From Climacium dendroides (Eukaryota; Streptophyta; Bryopsida; Hypnales; Climaciaceae), in contig OX467092.1 of the NCBI GenBank assembly GCA_950106755.1, positions 26,178,582-26,242,581 of the forward strand: 64,000 nt of DNA, read 5' to 3'. Below, piece by piece: positions 43,571 through 55,076 of this stretch. The notes beneath the pieces were generated by a model. That model made no database searches and had not been told where the DNA came from. It was given only the letters and a program-made list of their open reading frames with translations. Position numbers and translations under genes: made by a program. Numbering within the stretch: the first letter of the stretch is position 1; each line of letters opens with the position of its first letter.

Positions 43571-43823
43571 ATTGGCATAGAATGTTTGTGGGAGCTCTTA
43601 GTATGGGCTGACCTTAGTTGTGTGTTGTTTGTAGCCAAAGCAATGGGCTATTAGAGAGGGGCAGCCCTCCTAGAGGACCTTTGTCCCATATGGTTAGTCA
43701 TGGCACTTAGTAGAAGAGTGGTATAAGAGGGCAGCCCCTAGCATGGGCTTGACACCCCTTTCTCACACATGTTTGTGTTCCCCTTCATTGGAATATATTG
43801 GCTTGGTTTTCTTTCTCTCAATA
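43552..43823 (+). repeat. Family A 3' LTR
   Basis: 272 bp, identical by eye to 38549-38820. The gag-pol stop codon (43568-43570) lies 17 bp inside it. Confidence 0.95.
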
Positions 43824-44694
43824 GGTACCAATCAGCCCTCAACGGATGGCAAACACCTCAAGCAACCCAATGATGCTTCCAAGACTGACAATGGACTCTC
43901 ACTAGATTGCAATAAGCACAATCACACTCAACTATGCACCAAAATGCAAAATCAGCCACAAAGGACTTCCACTAAAGTGCAATTGGCACAATCTCACTCC
44001 ACAATGCACCCAAGTGCACAATCAGCCTTAAAAGACTCTCACTAAAGTGCAATTGACACAATCTCACTCCACAATGCACCCAAGTGCACAATTAGCCTCA
44101 AATGGCTCTCAATGCACACTTCTAGGTGCAAACTCAAACTAGGAGCATGCAACCAGCCCTTACTAGGTCTGATTACTACCATAAGCAATGTCTTGACCAA
44201 AATGTACTCAAATCCACACAAACCAGCCAATGAGAAAAGAAACAAAACTCCTTTTTTTTTTTAAAATGCACTCGAAGTTTTTGACAATTTACTCACACCA
44301 TATGGTTTGTAGGTGAAAAATACACACAAGGCTGATTGCTCCTCCAAGCTCCAAGATCTCCTCCAAATGATTTGAACTTCTCCTTCAAACGCAACTCCAA
44401 GTGCGTGGGCCCATAACCTATTGAGATTACAAAGTAATGAATGAAGAAAGGCTTTACTTAGATGGTAGGAGGATACCAAGCCACATGAGTGGGCTGAACT
44501 TAAGCTAGAAGCCTTTCACTAGTTATCCAGAAACCATGTGGGATAACTACCTTTCATGGGCTGCCTTTGACTATTAGCAATACCCAATGGACTCTAAGAC
44601 TAACCTAGTGTCTAATGCTACACCTAGGGCTGAATGTACATGGTCAACACTAATATGTACATGTTAGTCAACAATATGTACTTGATCTTCAACA

Positions 44695-45406
44695 GGATGA
44701 AGAGTATGAAGGTGTAAAGGTTGAAATGCAAGATGTGCCTTACAAAGCTGCGGTGGGGAACTTGATGTATGCTATGGTGGCCACAAGACCCGACCTTGCA
44801 TTTGCCATGAGTGTGGTGAGTCAAAAGTGGCCCAAGGCATTGGGCAGCAATGAAGAGGGTCATGCGATACCTCCAAGGAAGTTTGGATGCCAAATTGGTA
44901 CTTGGAGGCCAGAGCCTAGCATTAGTGGGTTTTTGTGATGCAGATTGGGCAGGAGATGCAACGGATAGGAGGTCGACCACAAGCTATGTGTTTATACTTG
45001 GAGGTGGTGCAATTTCATGGATTTCCAAGAAACAACCCACCATTGCATTGTCTACCACCAAGGCGGAGTACATGGCCATTAGCCAATGTACAAGAGAGGC
45101 CATATGGCTAAGGCAACTCATGAGTGATGTGGGATTGGAGCAAGAGAAGAGCACACGCATCATGTGTGACAATCAAGGCGCCATTGCCTTGGTGAAGAAT
45201 CCCATCCATCACTCTCGTAGCAAACACATTGACATACAACGCCATTTCATTCGTGAGAAGGTTGAAAAAGATGTGATTGAGATGAAGTACATTTCCATGG
45301 AGCGCATGGTGGCCGATGTGCTTACAAAGGCATGTGGCAAGCCCCAACATGAAGTTCTTGGCAAGGAGATGGGTTTGACATTGTTTGGCAACAAACAAAG
45401 TGGGAG
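44695..45406 (+). pseudogene. Outer family A copia, RT end and RNase H
   Basis: Continuation of 30494-30970 after the B2 insertion. It begins at the GGATG duplication, reads EEYEGVKVEMQDVPYKAAVG, and goes on through RNase H ([38 protein letters not shown]). A frameshift occurs near 44830 where QHMAKSGPRHW of the intact copy is damaged. The second acidic residue of the STTEAEYM motif is now Lys. The end QSGSVEESE runs into the LTR. Confidence 0.88.
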
Positions 45407-45668
45407 TGTTGAAGAAAGTGAGTAGATTGGCATAGAATGTTTGTGGAAGCTTTTAGTATGGGTTGACCTTAGTTGTGTATTGTTTGTAGCCAAAGCAATG
45501 GGCTATTAGAGAGGGGCAGCCCTCCTAGTGGTGCCTATAGAGAGGGGCAGCCCTCCTGAAGGGGAACACAAACATGTGTGAGAAAGGGGTGTCAAGCCCA
45601 TGCTAGGGGATGCCCTCTTATACCACTCTTCTACCAAGTGCCATGACTAACTATAACTTTCTCTCAAT
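45407..45668 (+). repeat. Family A 3' LTR with an internal inversion
   Basis: The first ~125 bp match the A LTR. The stretch from about 45560 to 45650 is then the reverse complement of the normal LTR middle (TTAGTCATGGCACTT...TGTGTTCCCC), and the last bases ACTTTCTCTCAATA are normal again. A ~22-bp segment GAGAGGGGCAGCCCTCCT is duplicated at the left breakpoint. Confidence 0.85.
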
Positions 45669-46502
45669 ACACTCTTTACCTTCTCCTATTCACACATTAT
45701 CTACAATCTATTTACAATCAAATCGGAACTGAAAAGGGGGTAGCTAGTCCGACTTTCCCGTTCTTGGTAACCGGAATTGAGTTTAACCTCTGAATCAAGA
45801 CGGATTCGCGTATTGGGCTTGAGGCAAGAAAGACATGGTTGCACTACTCTCCCTTTCTCTTCTCAAACTAACCCTCACCGTAGTCGCTCGCACTACAACA
45901 CTGGCCTATTCGGAAACTCAAATTGTTAAGAAAAATCGGAAACTCTCCAATTAACTATGAAACCTAACGGAAACAATTCCCAAGTTATAACTTGCCGAAG
46001 AAACTGGAAAAAGGTCTGACATTGAATTCTTTCTACTTCTTGTTTCCAACTATTGGTTTTGACGTTTTCGGTCACTGGACCGTTAAGATGGCTGTTGGAA
46101 GTTCGCCGTGAAATCCTCCGGACCACTACTTTGCTCATCATTATCCGGGGATGACTGTTAACTTCCGGTTTCCAGTTTCTATTGAGCCATGTCTTTTGGA
46201 ATACCAACTGAAATCAATCTCATTCCCAGTTATTGATTTTCCGATTCCGATTTTCAGAAGTAACCATTAATTCTATTATGGAGTTAAGGTTTTCCAATTT
46301 TCCGGTTCCAGTTCTTCTCTCTCCCTGTTCTATTTTTATAGCAAAAAGACAAAATTTATCTAGATGAACCCACTATGTCCTCAATTCCTCCTAAAAACTT
46401 CTAAGACCCTATTTAGGACTCCCACATCATCCCATTTTCACTTGTGAGCATCCTCGCGAAACACTAATCTAATTTTTGGACCTTAATGTTTTGGGGACAA
46501 CT
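45669..46502. other. Probable 3' untranslated/LTR region of the gypsy relic
   Basis: No copia similarity and no coding frame. It lies just beyond the integrase C-terminus of the minus-strand gypsy element and shares its CCGGAA-rich style. The second LTR is not in the window, so the LTR limits cannot be set. Confidence 0.45.
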
Positions 46503-47333
46503 TCAAGGACTCCTCTCCTCTAGATCGGAATCCGAGAATGAATCCAGTATATACTTCTTCACCCTAGACCCATTTACTCTGGTTTCCAGACTATCTCCGT
46601 GAAGATCCTCAAGCTGGAGTGATCCATTCAGGAATATTTGTCGGACCCGGTAGGGTCCCATCCACCTGGTATGCAGCTTACTCGGAAACTCTTCACATCT
46701 GTTGTCGTAGAGTAACACCAAACCATTTTCCTTTATTCCATGGTCCTTGGGCAGTTTTGAATCAAAATTTTCCTTTCTTTTGGTCTGGACTTGGATGGTC
46801 CTTTCCAATGCATCCACTTAGGCTTCCTCCAACTCCTCAATAGCCATTAACCGAAAACTTAAATCCTGACTTTGGTCCCCTTGCCTTGCAACCATGACTC
46901 TATGCGTCTCAACTTCCATCTCAATTTTGTGCAACGCAGTCTATCCGAATACAAGAAAGAATGGACTCTTGCTTGTGGTGATCTTTTCCGAGGTATTGTA
47001 GGCATGGACAACTGATGCTAACTTCCGGTCCCAGTCAGTCTTGTGAGTTGAAACCATCTTGTTTAGGATTCTCCCGATAATCCCGTTGGCCCTCTTCGTC
47101 AATCCATTCAACTTAGGATTGTAAGGAGTCGTCTTCCTATGCTTGATCAGGTAAGTCTCCGTGATTAACCAGATCATATCATTCAAAAAATGAGTTCCTT
47201 GATCACTTACCAACTCTAGCGGATGTCCGAACTGCATCATGATTTCTTCGAATAGAAAACATATTGCAGTTTTGGCATCGTTCCTCTTAGTAGCTTTCGC
47301 TTCTACCCATTTGGTAGCATAGTCCGTAGCCAA
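46503..47333 (-). pseudogene. Gypsy integrase core and C-terminus
   Basis: The core part (47333-46941) reads ATDYATKWVEAKATKRNDA, with SDQGTHFLN as the second catalytic aspartate region and typical spacing to YNPKLNGLTKRANGII (E of the DDE triad appears as T or K, so the site is damaged). A broken stretch follows. A C-terminal piece (46817-46503) then has YDNRCEEFPSKLHTRWMGPY, the conserved GPY/F-type module of gypsy integrases. Not functional. Confidence 0.82.
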
Positions 47334-47600
47334 AATGATGTACCTCTTCCTCCGGGTACTGACCGGATTGGTGGATCCAATGAAATCAATCCCCCATTTT
47401 TCAAATGGTGCAAGGGGAATGATTGGGGTCAGTGGCCAATGGTTGCGGAACGAAGGTGCTCCTGCCCTCTAACACTAGTCACATGGACAAATGTCTTTAC
47501 ATCCCGGATCATGGATGGCCACCAGTATCCGGACATCCAGATCCATTGATAGTTGTTATGGCAGCAAAATGTCCTCCTGAGGATCCAGCGTGAAGTGCAA

Positions 47601-47906
47601 TCATAACTTCCTTTCTCTTTTCTCCAAGCACCTCTTTAGTTTTTCGTTTGCTCCCATTTTGAAAAGAATCCCATGAATCAGGGTATACGGTGCCACCTTT
47701 TGCCGAAACACTATCTTCTCTTCAAGTGAATACCCACTAGGAAATCTTTGGCTTACTAGGTAGTCAATGATGTCTTGGAATTCTGATATTTCAATCCCTC
47801 CGATATGGAAGATAGCTGCTTCTTTTTCCATATTCCGAGTTTTCAGTTCTGGAAGTCGTAGGTCAAGGAACTCATCCGGAAATTTAGCAGATATGTCTTC
47901 AACCAC
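47601..47906 (-). pseudogene. Gypsy pol linker between RNase H and integrase
   Basis: About 100 codons, including IIDYLVSQRFPSGYSLEEKI, resemble the connector before the integrase zinc domain in plant gypsy pol. The zinc domain itself is broken between 47600 and 47340. Confidence 0.6.
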
Positions 47907-47987
47907 TTCCGGTCCTCTCTACCTGGAAAGGTAGTCCGCGTTGGAGTTTGCTTTCCCCAGCTTAACTATAACCTCGTAGTTAAACTC

Positions 47988-49195
47988 CTACAGTAGAAGG
48001 ATCCATCGTGCTATCCTTCCGGACAAATCCAGTTTATTTACTAGGTACTTCAGGGAGTCATGATCCGTGTGGAAAATGACTTTATACCTTAGCAAATAGT
48101 GTGTGAACTTCTTACATGCATAAACTACAACAAGGGCTTCTCTCTCAGTCGTGGTATACTTCCTTTCAGTTGCACTCATTTGCTTACTTCTATAGTAAAT
48201 TGGACATTCCGATTTGTCCTTGGCTTGCCATAAGATGGCCCCAAGGGACCATCCGGATGCGTCCAGGGTTACATGGAAATCTTGTTTCCAATCCGGTGGA
48301 GACAGAATGGGTGACTGGACTAGTCTCTTTTTCAACTCCTCAAAAGCTAATTGTCGCTCTTTTGTCCAGATGAACTCCACTTCCTTCTTTAGAAGCTTAG
48401 TCAATGGATTTGCTAATTTGGCATATTCGTCAATGAATCTTCTATAGTACTCCACACATCCTAAAAAACCTCGGATTTCCCGCACACAAGAGGGTGGGAC
48501 AAGTATTAAGATTGCCTTGACCTTGTCGGTATCAACTTCTAGTCCCCTCTTATTCACAATGTGGCCAAGTAAAATTCCGGACTGCATTCCCAAGAAACAC
48601 TTACCCGGATGTAGTTTTAGTCCGGTTTCTCTGCATTTCACGAATGTCTTTTCCAGGTACTCCAGGTGTTCCTCATTCGTACTGAAGACTGCAAAGTCAT
48701 CAATAAATATTTCCAGGAAGTGCCTAAGAAAATCTCGGAAAATATCCATCATTAACCTTTGAAAGGTTCCAGGGGCATACACAACCCGAAAGGCATCCGG
48801 TTAAAAGCAAACGTCCCCCATTCTGTGGTGAACGTTGTCTTCAACTGGTCAACCAGTCGGATCGATACTTGGTTGTATCCGGAAAACCCATCGAGGAAAC
48901 TGTAACATTCTTGACCGGATACATGATCCATGATTATATCCGTGAATGGCAGCGGATAATAATCCTTCTTAGTTGTTGCATTCAGCTTTCGGAAATCTTA
49001 ACAAACCCGGATCTTCACCTTCCCATTTGCTCCCACTTTCTTAGGGACAACTACAATAGGCGAAACCCATTGTGAATTGCTAATTGGGTAAATGAATCTT
49101 GCTTCTAGTAGCCTATTGATTTCCTCCTTCACCATCAATGAGTACTTCGGGTTAAGTCGGTACTGCCTCTGTCTCATCGGAAATGCTCCTTCCAC
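47988..49195 (-). pseudogene. Gypsy reverse transcriptase and RNase H
   Basis: The N-terminal part (49195-48998) has RQRQYRLNPKYSLMVKEEIN and SQWVSPIVVVPKK, typical of gypsy RT. After frame breaks the main part (48782-47988) starts APGTFQRLM, with the active-site motif FIDDFAVF and the thumb motif FLGCVEYYRRFI. RNase H has TLDASGWSLGAIL and TEREALVVVYACKKF, ending HTDHDSLKYL. The region needs at least two frame corrections, so it is inactive. Confidence 0.87.
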
Positions 49196-49765
49196 TAGAT
49201 CGATCCGGTGTTCCCCAAGATCCAGTGGTATCCTACTAAGATCTGCGGGGGTTCATGCAAATACGTCTACGTATTTCTTCAACAATCTGGTGTAACTTCT
49301 CTTCTCATTTCTACTAAGAGATTTTCCCAAGGAAAATGATTTTCCACGCTCCACCTCTATCTTCTCATAGTCAGACGGATTGACTATGTTTTTGATTTGA
49401 CTCGATTCCTGTTCTTCCGGATGGACCGGAAAATCGCTCCAGGGAACATCTATCTTCTCCGCACTTAGTCCCATTGGTGGCAAACTTCCGTTGGTAATCT
49501 GCCGATTAATTCATTCGGATGTCAAAGGTACACTTGCTTCACCCATCGATCTATCCTCCCCTTGACAAGGTATCGAATCCGAAGGACCTCTGTTTTCCGG
49601 TTCTCCCAACTCCACTATGGGCTAAGGGAAACTGAAATCAACTTCGGTCATCCCATCAAACTCTTTCACAAAATAAGCTAGGGTGGAAGATGAGTCTTCT
49701 AGGTCAGACTAGTCCGTCGTGTATCCTTCTGATTGGCTCGTTTCTCCCATGTGTTCCTCCAACTT

Positions 49766-50221
49766 CTAGGGTATCTTGACACTCGGCTTCCCTATAACAA
49801 ACTCCTTCTTTCCCCAATCCACAAGTACTCGGGCAGCATAGAGCCACGGTCTACTAAGCAATATTGGAAATGGCCTTCCCTTATCCACCCGTATAATGAC
49901 GAAGTTCAGAGAGTACATTGTCTCACCAATCCAAGTTGGGACCTGAGAAAGTCGTCCAACCGGGATCACCCTCGACTGATCCGCCATGCGTAACACTTGG
50001 CTCGTAGTTTCAAACTTGGTGAATCCTAAGTCGAAAGTTGTTTCTTCTAACATCAGGTTTACTCCCAAACCTCCATCAACTAACACCTTTGGGATGGTAC
50101 ATCCTTTAATCTCCACTGTGACTTCCGGTGGTCCATAATCTTCAACTTTAGTAAAGTTAACTACTACAGCCGGAAGTTTGAATCTTTGTTTTCTCCTCTT
50201 GGTCCAGGCGTCTCGGATCAA
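49766..50221 (-). pseudogene. Gypsy aspartic protease region
   Basis: Frame of 151 codons with KVLVDGGLGVNLM, matching the D-[ST/G]-G-[SA]-x-N protease motif of plant gypsy polyproteins (the Ser/Thr after Asp is Gly here). The later ILLSRPWLYAARVLVDW is also characteristic. The joins to RT and Gag are disrupted. Confidence 0.72.
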
Positions 50222-50829
50222 CTTTTGATATTGGGCATTGTCTTCAAGAAGTTGCCTGATAGTAACATTGGCTTTCTGATCTCCTGTAGAATGTCATATT
50301 CGTTTTCTTGTTTGACCGGATCTACAATAACTGGATTATCCTCAAACCTTATCCGCGGTGGTGGGATAGATTGTCTGGAAATTGGAACATCCTTACCCCG
50401 ACTACTAGACTCGGAAGCTCTAATCTCTTGACTAATCTCACAACTAATATCCTCTGGGATCCCTCTCGGCTCTACCCCATTTTCCGCGGTTGCTATGGGT
50501 TTGGGTATCCTGGATTCAACTGAGTAGTCAGAACTACTAGAATCCAGACCCCTTTATTCTACTTTTTATATTCTTCCTACTACTATCCTTTTTCCTACTC
50601 CTTTCTGCTCTCCTTTTCTTAGTGGAGCTATGGGTATCTACTCTGTGGATAGTCTTTTCTGGTCTACTAAGTAGCTCCACCCCACCTTGTCAATTTTCCG
50701 GATTCTCAATTCCGATTTTGGATCCGTAATTGAGTCTAGTCTGCTCTCTAGGGGGTATTTCTACTTGTTTATAAGTAATTTTCGGTTGTGGGGCCTTGGT
50801 TGTCCGTATTCTTGGCAATTCTGACAAGG

Positions 50830-51889
50830 AAGGACCATAGGTGTTGCTTGATTTACTCTATAAGGACAGACATTGGCATAGTGATTGGCTCCTCCACAAA
50901 TGAAACAAAAACCGTAAGGTTTAAACTAGGATGTCATACCTAGAGTTATAGGCCTAGGGTCATTTCTGTTCATTAGATTGTTGCGCATCAGCATCTATGG
51001 TGACCTCCCTTTCCCAAATGTAGGCCGGATTTGGAAAATCGGATTCACGTCTCCTTTGTCTTCCTCATCCGGAAGAGTATAAAACACCTCTCCTTCTGGA
51101 CTGACGTAGTTTATCCTTCTGCCAAAAGTTCTATTACACTCATTGGTAAAATGCCCCACCTCCGCATCTAGGACACCATACATTCACCCGGTTAGCCGGA
51201 ACTGTTCTCCTTGGGTTTCGGTTTTCTTCCAAGTTGACCTTGATGGCGTCTAGTGATTCTTGGACCTTCTTCATGAACTCCTTTGTCTCATCTTTCTCCA
51301 ACTTAACTTTGACAACTCTTTTGCCCTTCTCTGCCTTAGAGTGCTTTGTCTGGAGACGGTTCTTAGATCTGGATGTTGATCCGGTTGGGGCTTCAGAATT
51401 TGAACTGTGCGATGGAAAAGTAGGAGTGGCACTGCCATTGTTTGAACTGGAGCTATCCAAGTACCTCCTCCTTCTTCTATCCTTCCCGGAATGCTTCTTG
51501 CCCTATTTCTCTCCTCTCCGGAGTGCATTCCGAAGAGACTGAGCCAAATCTTCATAGTTCTGAGTTGCCTCCATCGCCTCCCTCAGTGTTCCTGGGCGAG
51601 TTTGCCTAATGTAGAATCCCATTTCTTCCGGAAATCCTACGACCTGCCACTCGACTTGTACACTTGGAGCAATATTAGTGGTTAGTTTTTGGATGAAAGA
51701 TTTCACCCTTTGCCCATACTTCCGGACAGACTTGGAATGTTTCATCGTCATTCTGCTTAGTCGTTCCAAAGCTTTGACTTCACCACCTGCCTCTCTAAAC
51801 GTGCGAGTGAACAAGCTGGTAAGCTGGTCCAAGTCATTCCGGATATTGACCGGAACATCTTGGTACCACTTTAGTGCTTCTCCCTTCAA
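50830..51889 (-). pseudogene. Gypsy Gag and zinc knuckle
   Basis: The segment 51889-51503 has MKGEALKWYQDVPVNIRNDL and the retrotransposon Gag signature ending EDLAQSLRNALRRGEK. A Ser-rich linker (51460-51140) follows. Near 50880 the minus strand encodes a CCHC knuckle CFICGGANHYANVC. Frameshifts separate these parts. Confidence 0.75.
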
Positions 51890-52445
51890 CAGCCCCTGGA
51901 AGATGCGCTGCTCCGCCTCAAAATCTTCCTGGTTGGTTGTGACAATTGACTCAAACTCACAAAGTCAGTCATCAACATCTTGGCTTCCATCTCCTCTAAA
52001 CCTACTGTACTTTAGGCACGTAGAACCAACCATCATGTCACTCTCTGAATCCGAGGGTTCCAGATCTGCCAAATGCCTACTAAGTGTGAGTAGTAGCTTC
52101 CATCTAGGGCTGATTGGAAGTCTTGAGCACCTTGGAGAGTGGAGTACCCTATTTGTGTGGGGAATTGTGAGTTAACTTATTGGTTTCAAGTAGAACCAGC
52201 CCATGAAGTCCATGTGGTGGCTTTGAGCTTCATTAGGGTCTGAATTGGTGTGGAGAGGAGGTGATGCACTTGGAGGAGTGTTTTGGTCGTCCATAGAGTG
52301 TGAAGGATCTTTGGAGGTGCTTGGGAGGGCTGATTGGTGCCATTTCAGCCCAATTGGCTTCCAAGGGATTGTTTGGAGGCTGAATTGAGTTTGTCAACTC
52401 TTGGAGACACTTGGGGGGCTGCCAACAAGTGGGAGGTGCTTCATC

Positions 52446-55076
52446 ATGGCATCAAGTGGAGGAGAAGGCGTGTGCATCATTGACAAGTTCAATGGGGAGA
52501 ACTTTGGCATGTGGAAGTTCAAGATGGAGATGATTCTTGCGGAGAAGGACTTGTGGGAGGTGGTGGATGGGAGTGAGGAGCCTCCAAGTGAAGATGCTGA
52601 TCCAAAGACCAAGAAGGCATTTGAGAGGAAGGAGAAGAAGGCCTTTGCTCTCATTGCCATCAACCTCGTGGACCGGCAAATTGCACACATTCGCCATTGC
52701 AAGGGACCAGCCCAAGCATGGACCACCCTTTGCAACATCCATGAGACCAAGAGCCTCTCCAACATCCTTTTTCTCCGGCGCAAGTTCTTCACTAGCAAGA
52801 TGCAAGAGGAGGATGACTTGTTGGATCATGTCAACAAGATCAAGGCTCTTGCGGATGAGTTGGCTTGTTTGGAGGCACCCGTGACGGATGGAGATGTGGT
52901 GATGACTTTGTTAGAGAGCTTGCCACCGTCTTATGAATTCCTCATCACCGCATTGGAGACAAGGCCTATGAAGGAGCTGACCATGGAGTTTGTGACGGCC
53001 CGCTTGATGCATGAGGTGACCAAGCGCAAGGAGAATGAGTCCCAAGGAGATGGATCAGCCCTTGTCTCTAGACATGGCAAAGGGGTCAACACCAAGGTCT
53101 TCAAGGAGACAAGGACATGCTTCAAGTGTGGCAAATCAGGCCACATTGCTAAGCATTGCAAGGGCAGCCAAGGCAAAGGCAAGGAGAGTGCACACCAAGC
53201 CTCCAAAGAGGAGGAGGAGGAGGACTTCGCCTTTGCCACTCATGGAGGAGGGGAGAAGGCCAATATGTTTACTTGGATAGTGGATTCGGGGGCCACTCAA
53301 CATATGACCAGCCATCGTGATGCCTTCCACACCTATCAACCCATTTCGGGGAAGAAGATTTATTTGGGAGACAATGGTGTGGTGGAGGCCCTTGGCATGG
53401 GGCTGATCCTTGTGGAGGTGCAAGTGAAGGGGGAGACCAAAAGGATTCAGATCCATGAGGCACTCCATGTGCCCAAGTTGCATGCCAACTTGCTTTCCGT
53501 GAGCAAATTGTGTTTGGGAGGTTTGAAAGTGCATTTCAACATGGTGGGGTGTGTTGTGAGGGCACCAAGTGGAGTTTTGATTGCATCAGCCCCTCGTGAG
53601 GGCAATTTGTACCGCCTCCACTTCACCAAGGTGAATGGCTCTTCTTTGGCATGTGTTGCCCAAGGATCAGCTCATGGAGACCTTGTGGAGCTTTGGCATA
53701 GGAGACTTGGGCACTTGAATGTGAAGAGCATGAAGAGCCTCCAACACATTGTGAAGGGGCTGAACCTCTCTTCTTGCAAGCATGATTGGAGTTCTAGGGT
53801 GTGCAAGGGGTGCATTGAGGGCAAACAAGCAAGGCAACCCTTCCCCAAGGATGGGGCAACAAGGGCCAGCAAGCCATTGGAGCTTGTGCATTCCGATGTG
53901 TGCGGACCAATGAAGACCACCACCATAGGAGGAGCAAGGTATTTTTTGACATTTATTGATGATTTCTCCCGCAAGGTGTGGGTGTACATGCTGAAGTGCA
54001 AGAGTGAGGTGTTTGGGCGTTTTGAGACTTGGAAGGCCCTTGTGGAGGCCCAATCTGATTGCAAGGTGAAGGTGCTGCGGTCGGATAATGGTGGGGAGTA
54101 TGTGTCCAAGGCCTTTGAGGAGTACTTGAAGGCCCATGGCATTGAGCACCATACATCAGCACCTTACACTCCTCAACAAAACGGCGTAGCAGAGCGTGCC
54201 AATCGCACCATTGTGGAGATGGCAAGGTCCATGATTCATGCCCAAGGGCTGAAGTTTGAGCTTTGGGGTGAGGCGGTGTCTACAGCGGTTTATACAAGGA
54301 ACCGGTGCCCCACCCGAGCCTTGACAAGCATGACACCCCAAGAAGCTTGGAGTGGGATTAGGCCCCATGTATCTCACATGCGCACCTTTGGGTGCATTGC
54401 CTATGCATTGGTTCCAAGTGCCAAGAGGACCAAGTTGGATGCCAAGGCCATCAAGTGTCTTTTCCTTGGTTATTGTGAGGGAACCAAGGCTTATAGGTTG
54501 ATGTGTGTGGAGAACAAGGCTATCATCAAGAGTCGAGATGTGACGTTCATGGAGGATGAAGGTGCTGATCCCAAGTTCTTGGAGATGAGCCCAAGTGGGA
54601 GCAATGGAGGACTAGTCCAAAAGGTGGGCACAACTCCAAGAGTGCACATAGAAGATGAAGGAGATGAAGATGAAGAGCAAGGAGGGGAAGATGAAGACTT
54701 GGTGGAGCCCAAGAAGAAGGTGGCCACACCCCAAGTGAAGAGATCAGCAATTCCTTCTCCAAGCACTTCACTAAGGGAGCAAGAGCATGATCAGCCCTTG
54801 GGAGAACAAGACCAGCCCTTGGAAGAGCAAGATCAGCCCATGGAGGAGCCACGCTATCCAACTAGGACCCGCAAGCCCCTTGGAGATTGGTGGCTGAATC
54901 ACATTCTCCCCCCACAACATGAAGAACAAGCCAATGTGGCTTTCGTTGGAGATCCATCTTCACTTCGAAAGGTGATGTGTTGGAGAGATTCAAGCAAGTG
55001 GGAGTTGGCCATGCAAGAGGAGGTACAAGGTAGCAATGGGTTGGTTGATGTATACCATGGTGGCAACAAGGGCTGA
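52446..55076 (+). CDS. B2 Gag-protease-integrase polyprotein, 876 codons, intact
   Basis: Domain order, catalytic residues and length match the frame at 36966-34336: Gag start MASSGGEGVCIIDKFNGENF, knuckle CFKCGKSGHIAKHC, protease DSGAT, integrase HSDVCGPM / RSDNGGEY / NGVAERANRT. It ends at the same deletion-derived tail VQGSNGLVDVYHGGNKG. Two open copies of a frame with a shared deletion indicate a lineage that multiplied after losing RT. There is no RT or RNase H activity. Confidence 0.9.
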   Translation: MASSGGEGVCIIDKFNGENFGMWKFKMEMILAEKDLWEVVDGSEEPPSEDADPKTKKAFERKEKKAFALIAINLVDRQIAHIRHCKGPAQAWTTLCNIHETKSLSNILFLRRKFFTSKMQEEDDLLDHVNKIKALADELACLEAPVTDGDVVMTLLESLPPSYEFLITALETRPMKELTMEFVTARLMHEVTKRKENESQGDGSALVSRHGKGVNTKVFKETRTCFKCGKSGHIAKHCKGSQGKGKESAHQASKEEEEEDFAFATHGGGEKANMFTWIVDSGATQHMTSHRDAFHTYQPISGKKIYLGDNGVVEALGMGLILVEVQVKGETKRIQIHEALHVPKLHANLLSVSKLCLGGLKVHFNMVGCVVRAPSGVLIASAPREGNLYRLHFTKVNGSSLACVAQGSAHGDLVELWHRRLGHLNVKSMKSLQHIVKGLNLSSCKHDWSSRVCKGCIEGKQARQPFPKDGATRASKPLELVHSDVCGPMKTTTIGGARYFLTFIDDFSRKVWVYMLKCKSEVFGRFETWKALVEAQSDCKVKVLRSDNGGEYVSKAFEEYLKAHGIEHHTSAPYTPQQNGVAERANRTIVEMARSMIHAQGLKFELWGEAVSTAVYTRNRCPTRALTSMTPQEAWSGIRPHVSHMRTFGCIAYALVPSAKRTKLDAKAIKCLFLGYCEGTKAYRLMCVENKAIIKSRDVTFMEDEGADPKFLEMSPSGSNGGLVQKVGTTPRVHIEDEGDEDEEQGGEDEDLVEPKKKVATPQVKRSAIPSPSTSLREQEHDQPLGEQDQPLEEQDQPMEEPRYPTRTRKPLGDWWLNHILPPQHEEQANVAFVGDPSSLRKVMCWRDSSKWELAMQEEVQGSNGLVDVYHGGNKG

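Larger units (their letters stand above)
38549..43823 (+). mobile_element. Intact, young family A copia element
   Basis: The 5' LTR 38549-38820 and 3' LTR 43552-43823 are both 272 bp and identical by eye. The 5-bp target duplication is GGTAC (38544-38548 and 43824-43828). The primer site GGTTATGGGCCCAC is at 38821-38834 and the polypurine tract AAAGTGGGAG abuts the 3' LTR. A single uninterrupted gag-pol frame spans 39581-43570. Everything needed for autonomous copia retrotransposition is visible. It sits in the leader of a B2 element in opposite orientation. Confidence 0.97.
30971..44694 (-). mobile_element. B2 copia element (minus) containing nested insertions
   Basis: The LTRs are 30971-31245 (3') and 44419-44694 (5'), with target duplication GGATG at 30966-30970 and 44695-44699. 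The primer site complement is at 44405-44418. Internal sequence is at 31246-33818, 38389-38548 and 43829-44404, separated by another B2 element (33819-38388) and the intact A element (38549-43823). Its Gag start and early leader are missing at the 33818/38389 junction, so a rearrangement accompanied the inner insertion. Confidence 0.88.
46503..52084 (-). mobile_element. Decayed Ty3/gypsy retrotransposon (minus)
   Basis: Reading right to left: Gag (51889-51503), a zinc knuckle near 50880, protease (50221-49766), reverse transcriptase and RNase H (49195-47988), and integrase (47333-46503). Integrase after RT/RNase H defines Ty3/gypsy. Frames are broken many times. Its 5' end is cut at 52084 by a B2 copia leader, and no LTR pair is visible. 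It is the oldest-looking element in the right half. Confidence 0.88.

Noticed and set aside
52401..52445. Upstream start extending the B2 frame by 15 codons
   Set aside because: The conserved start across copies is the ATG of MASSGGEG at 52446; the extension is not kept in the 33819 copy.
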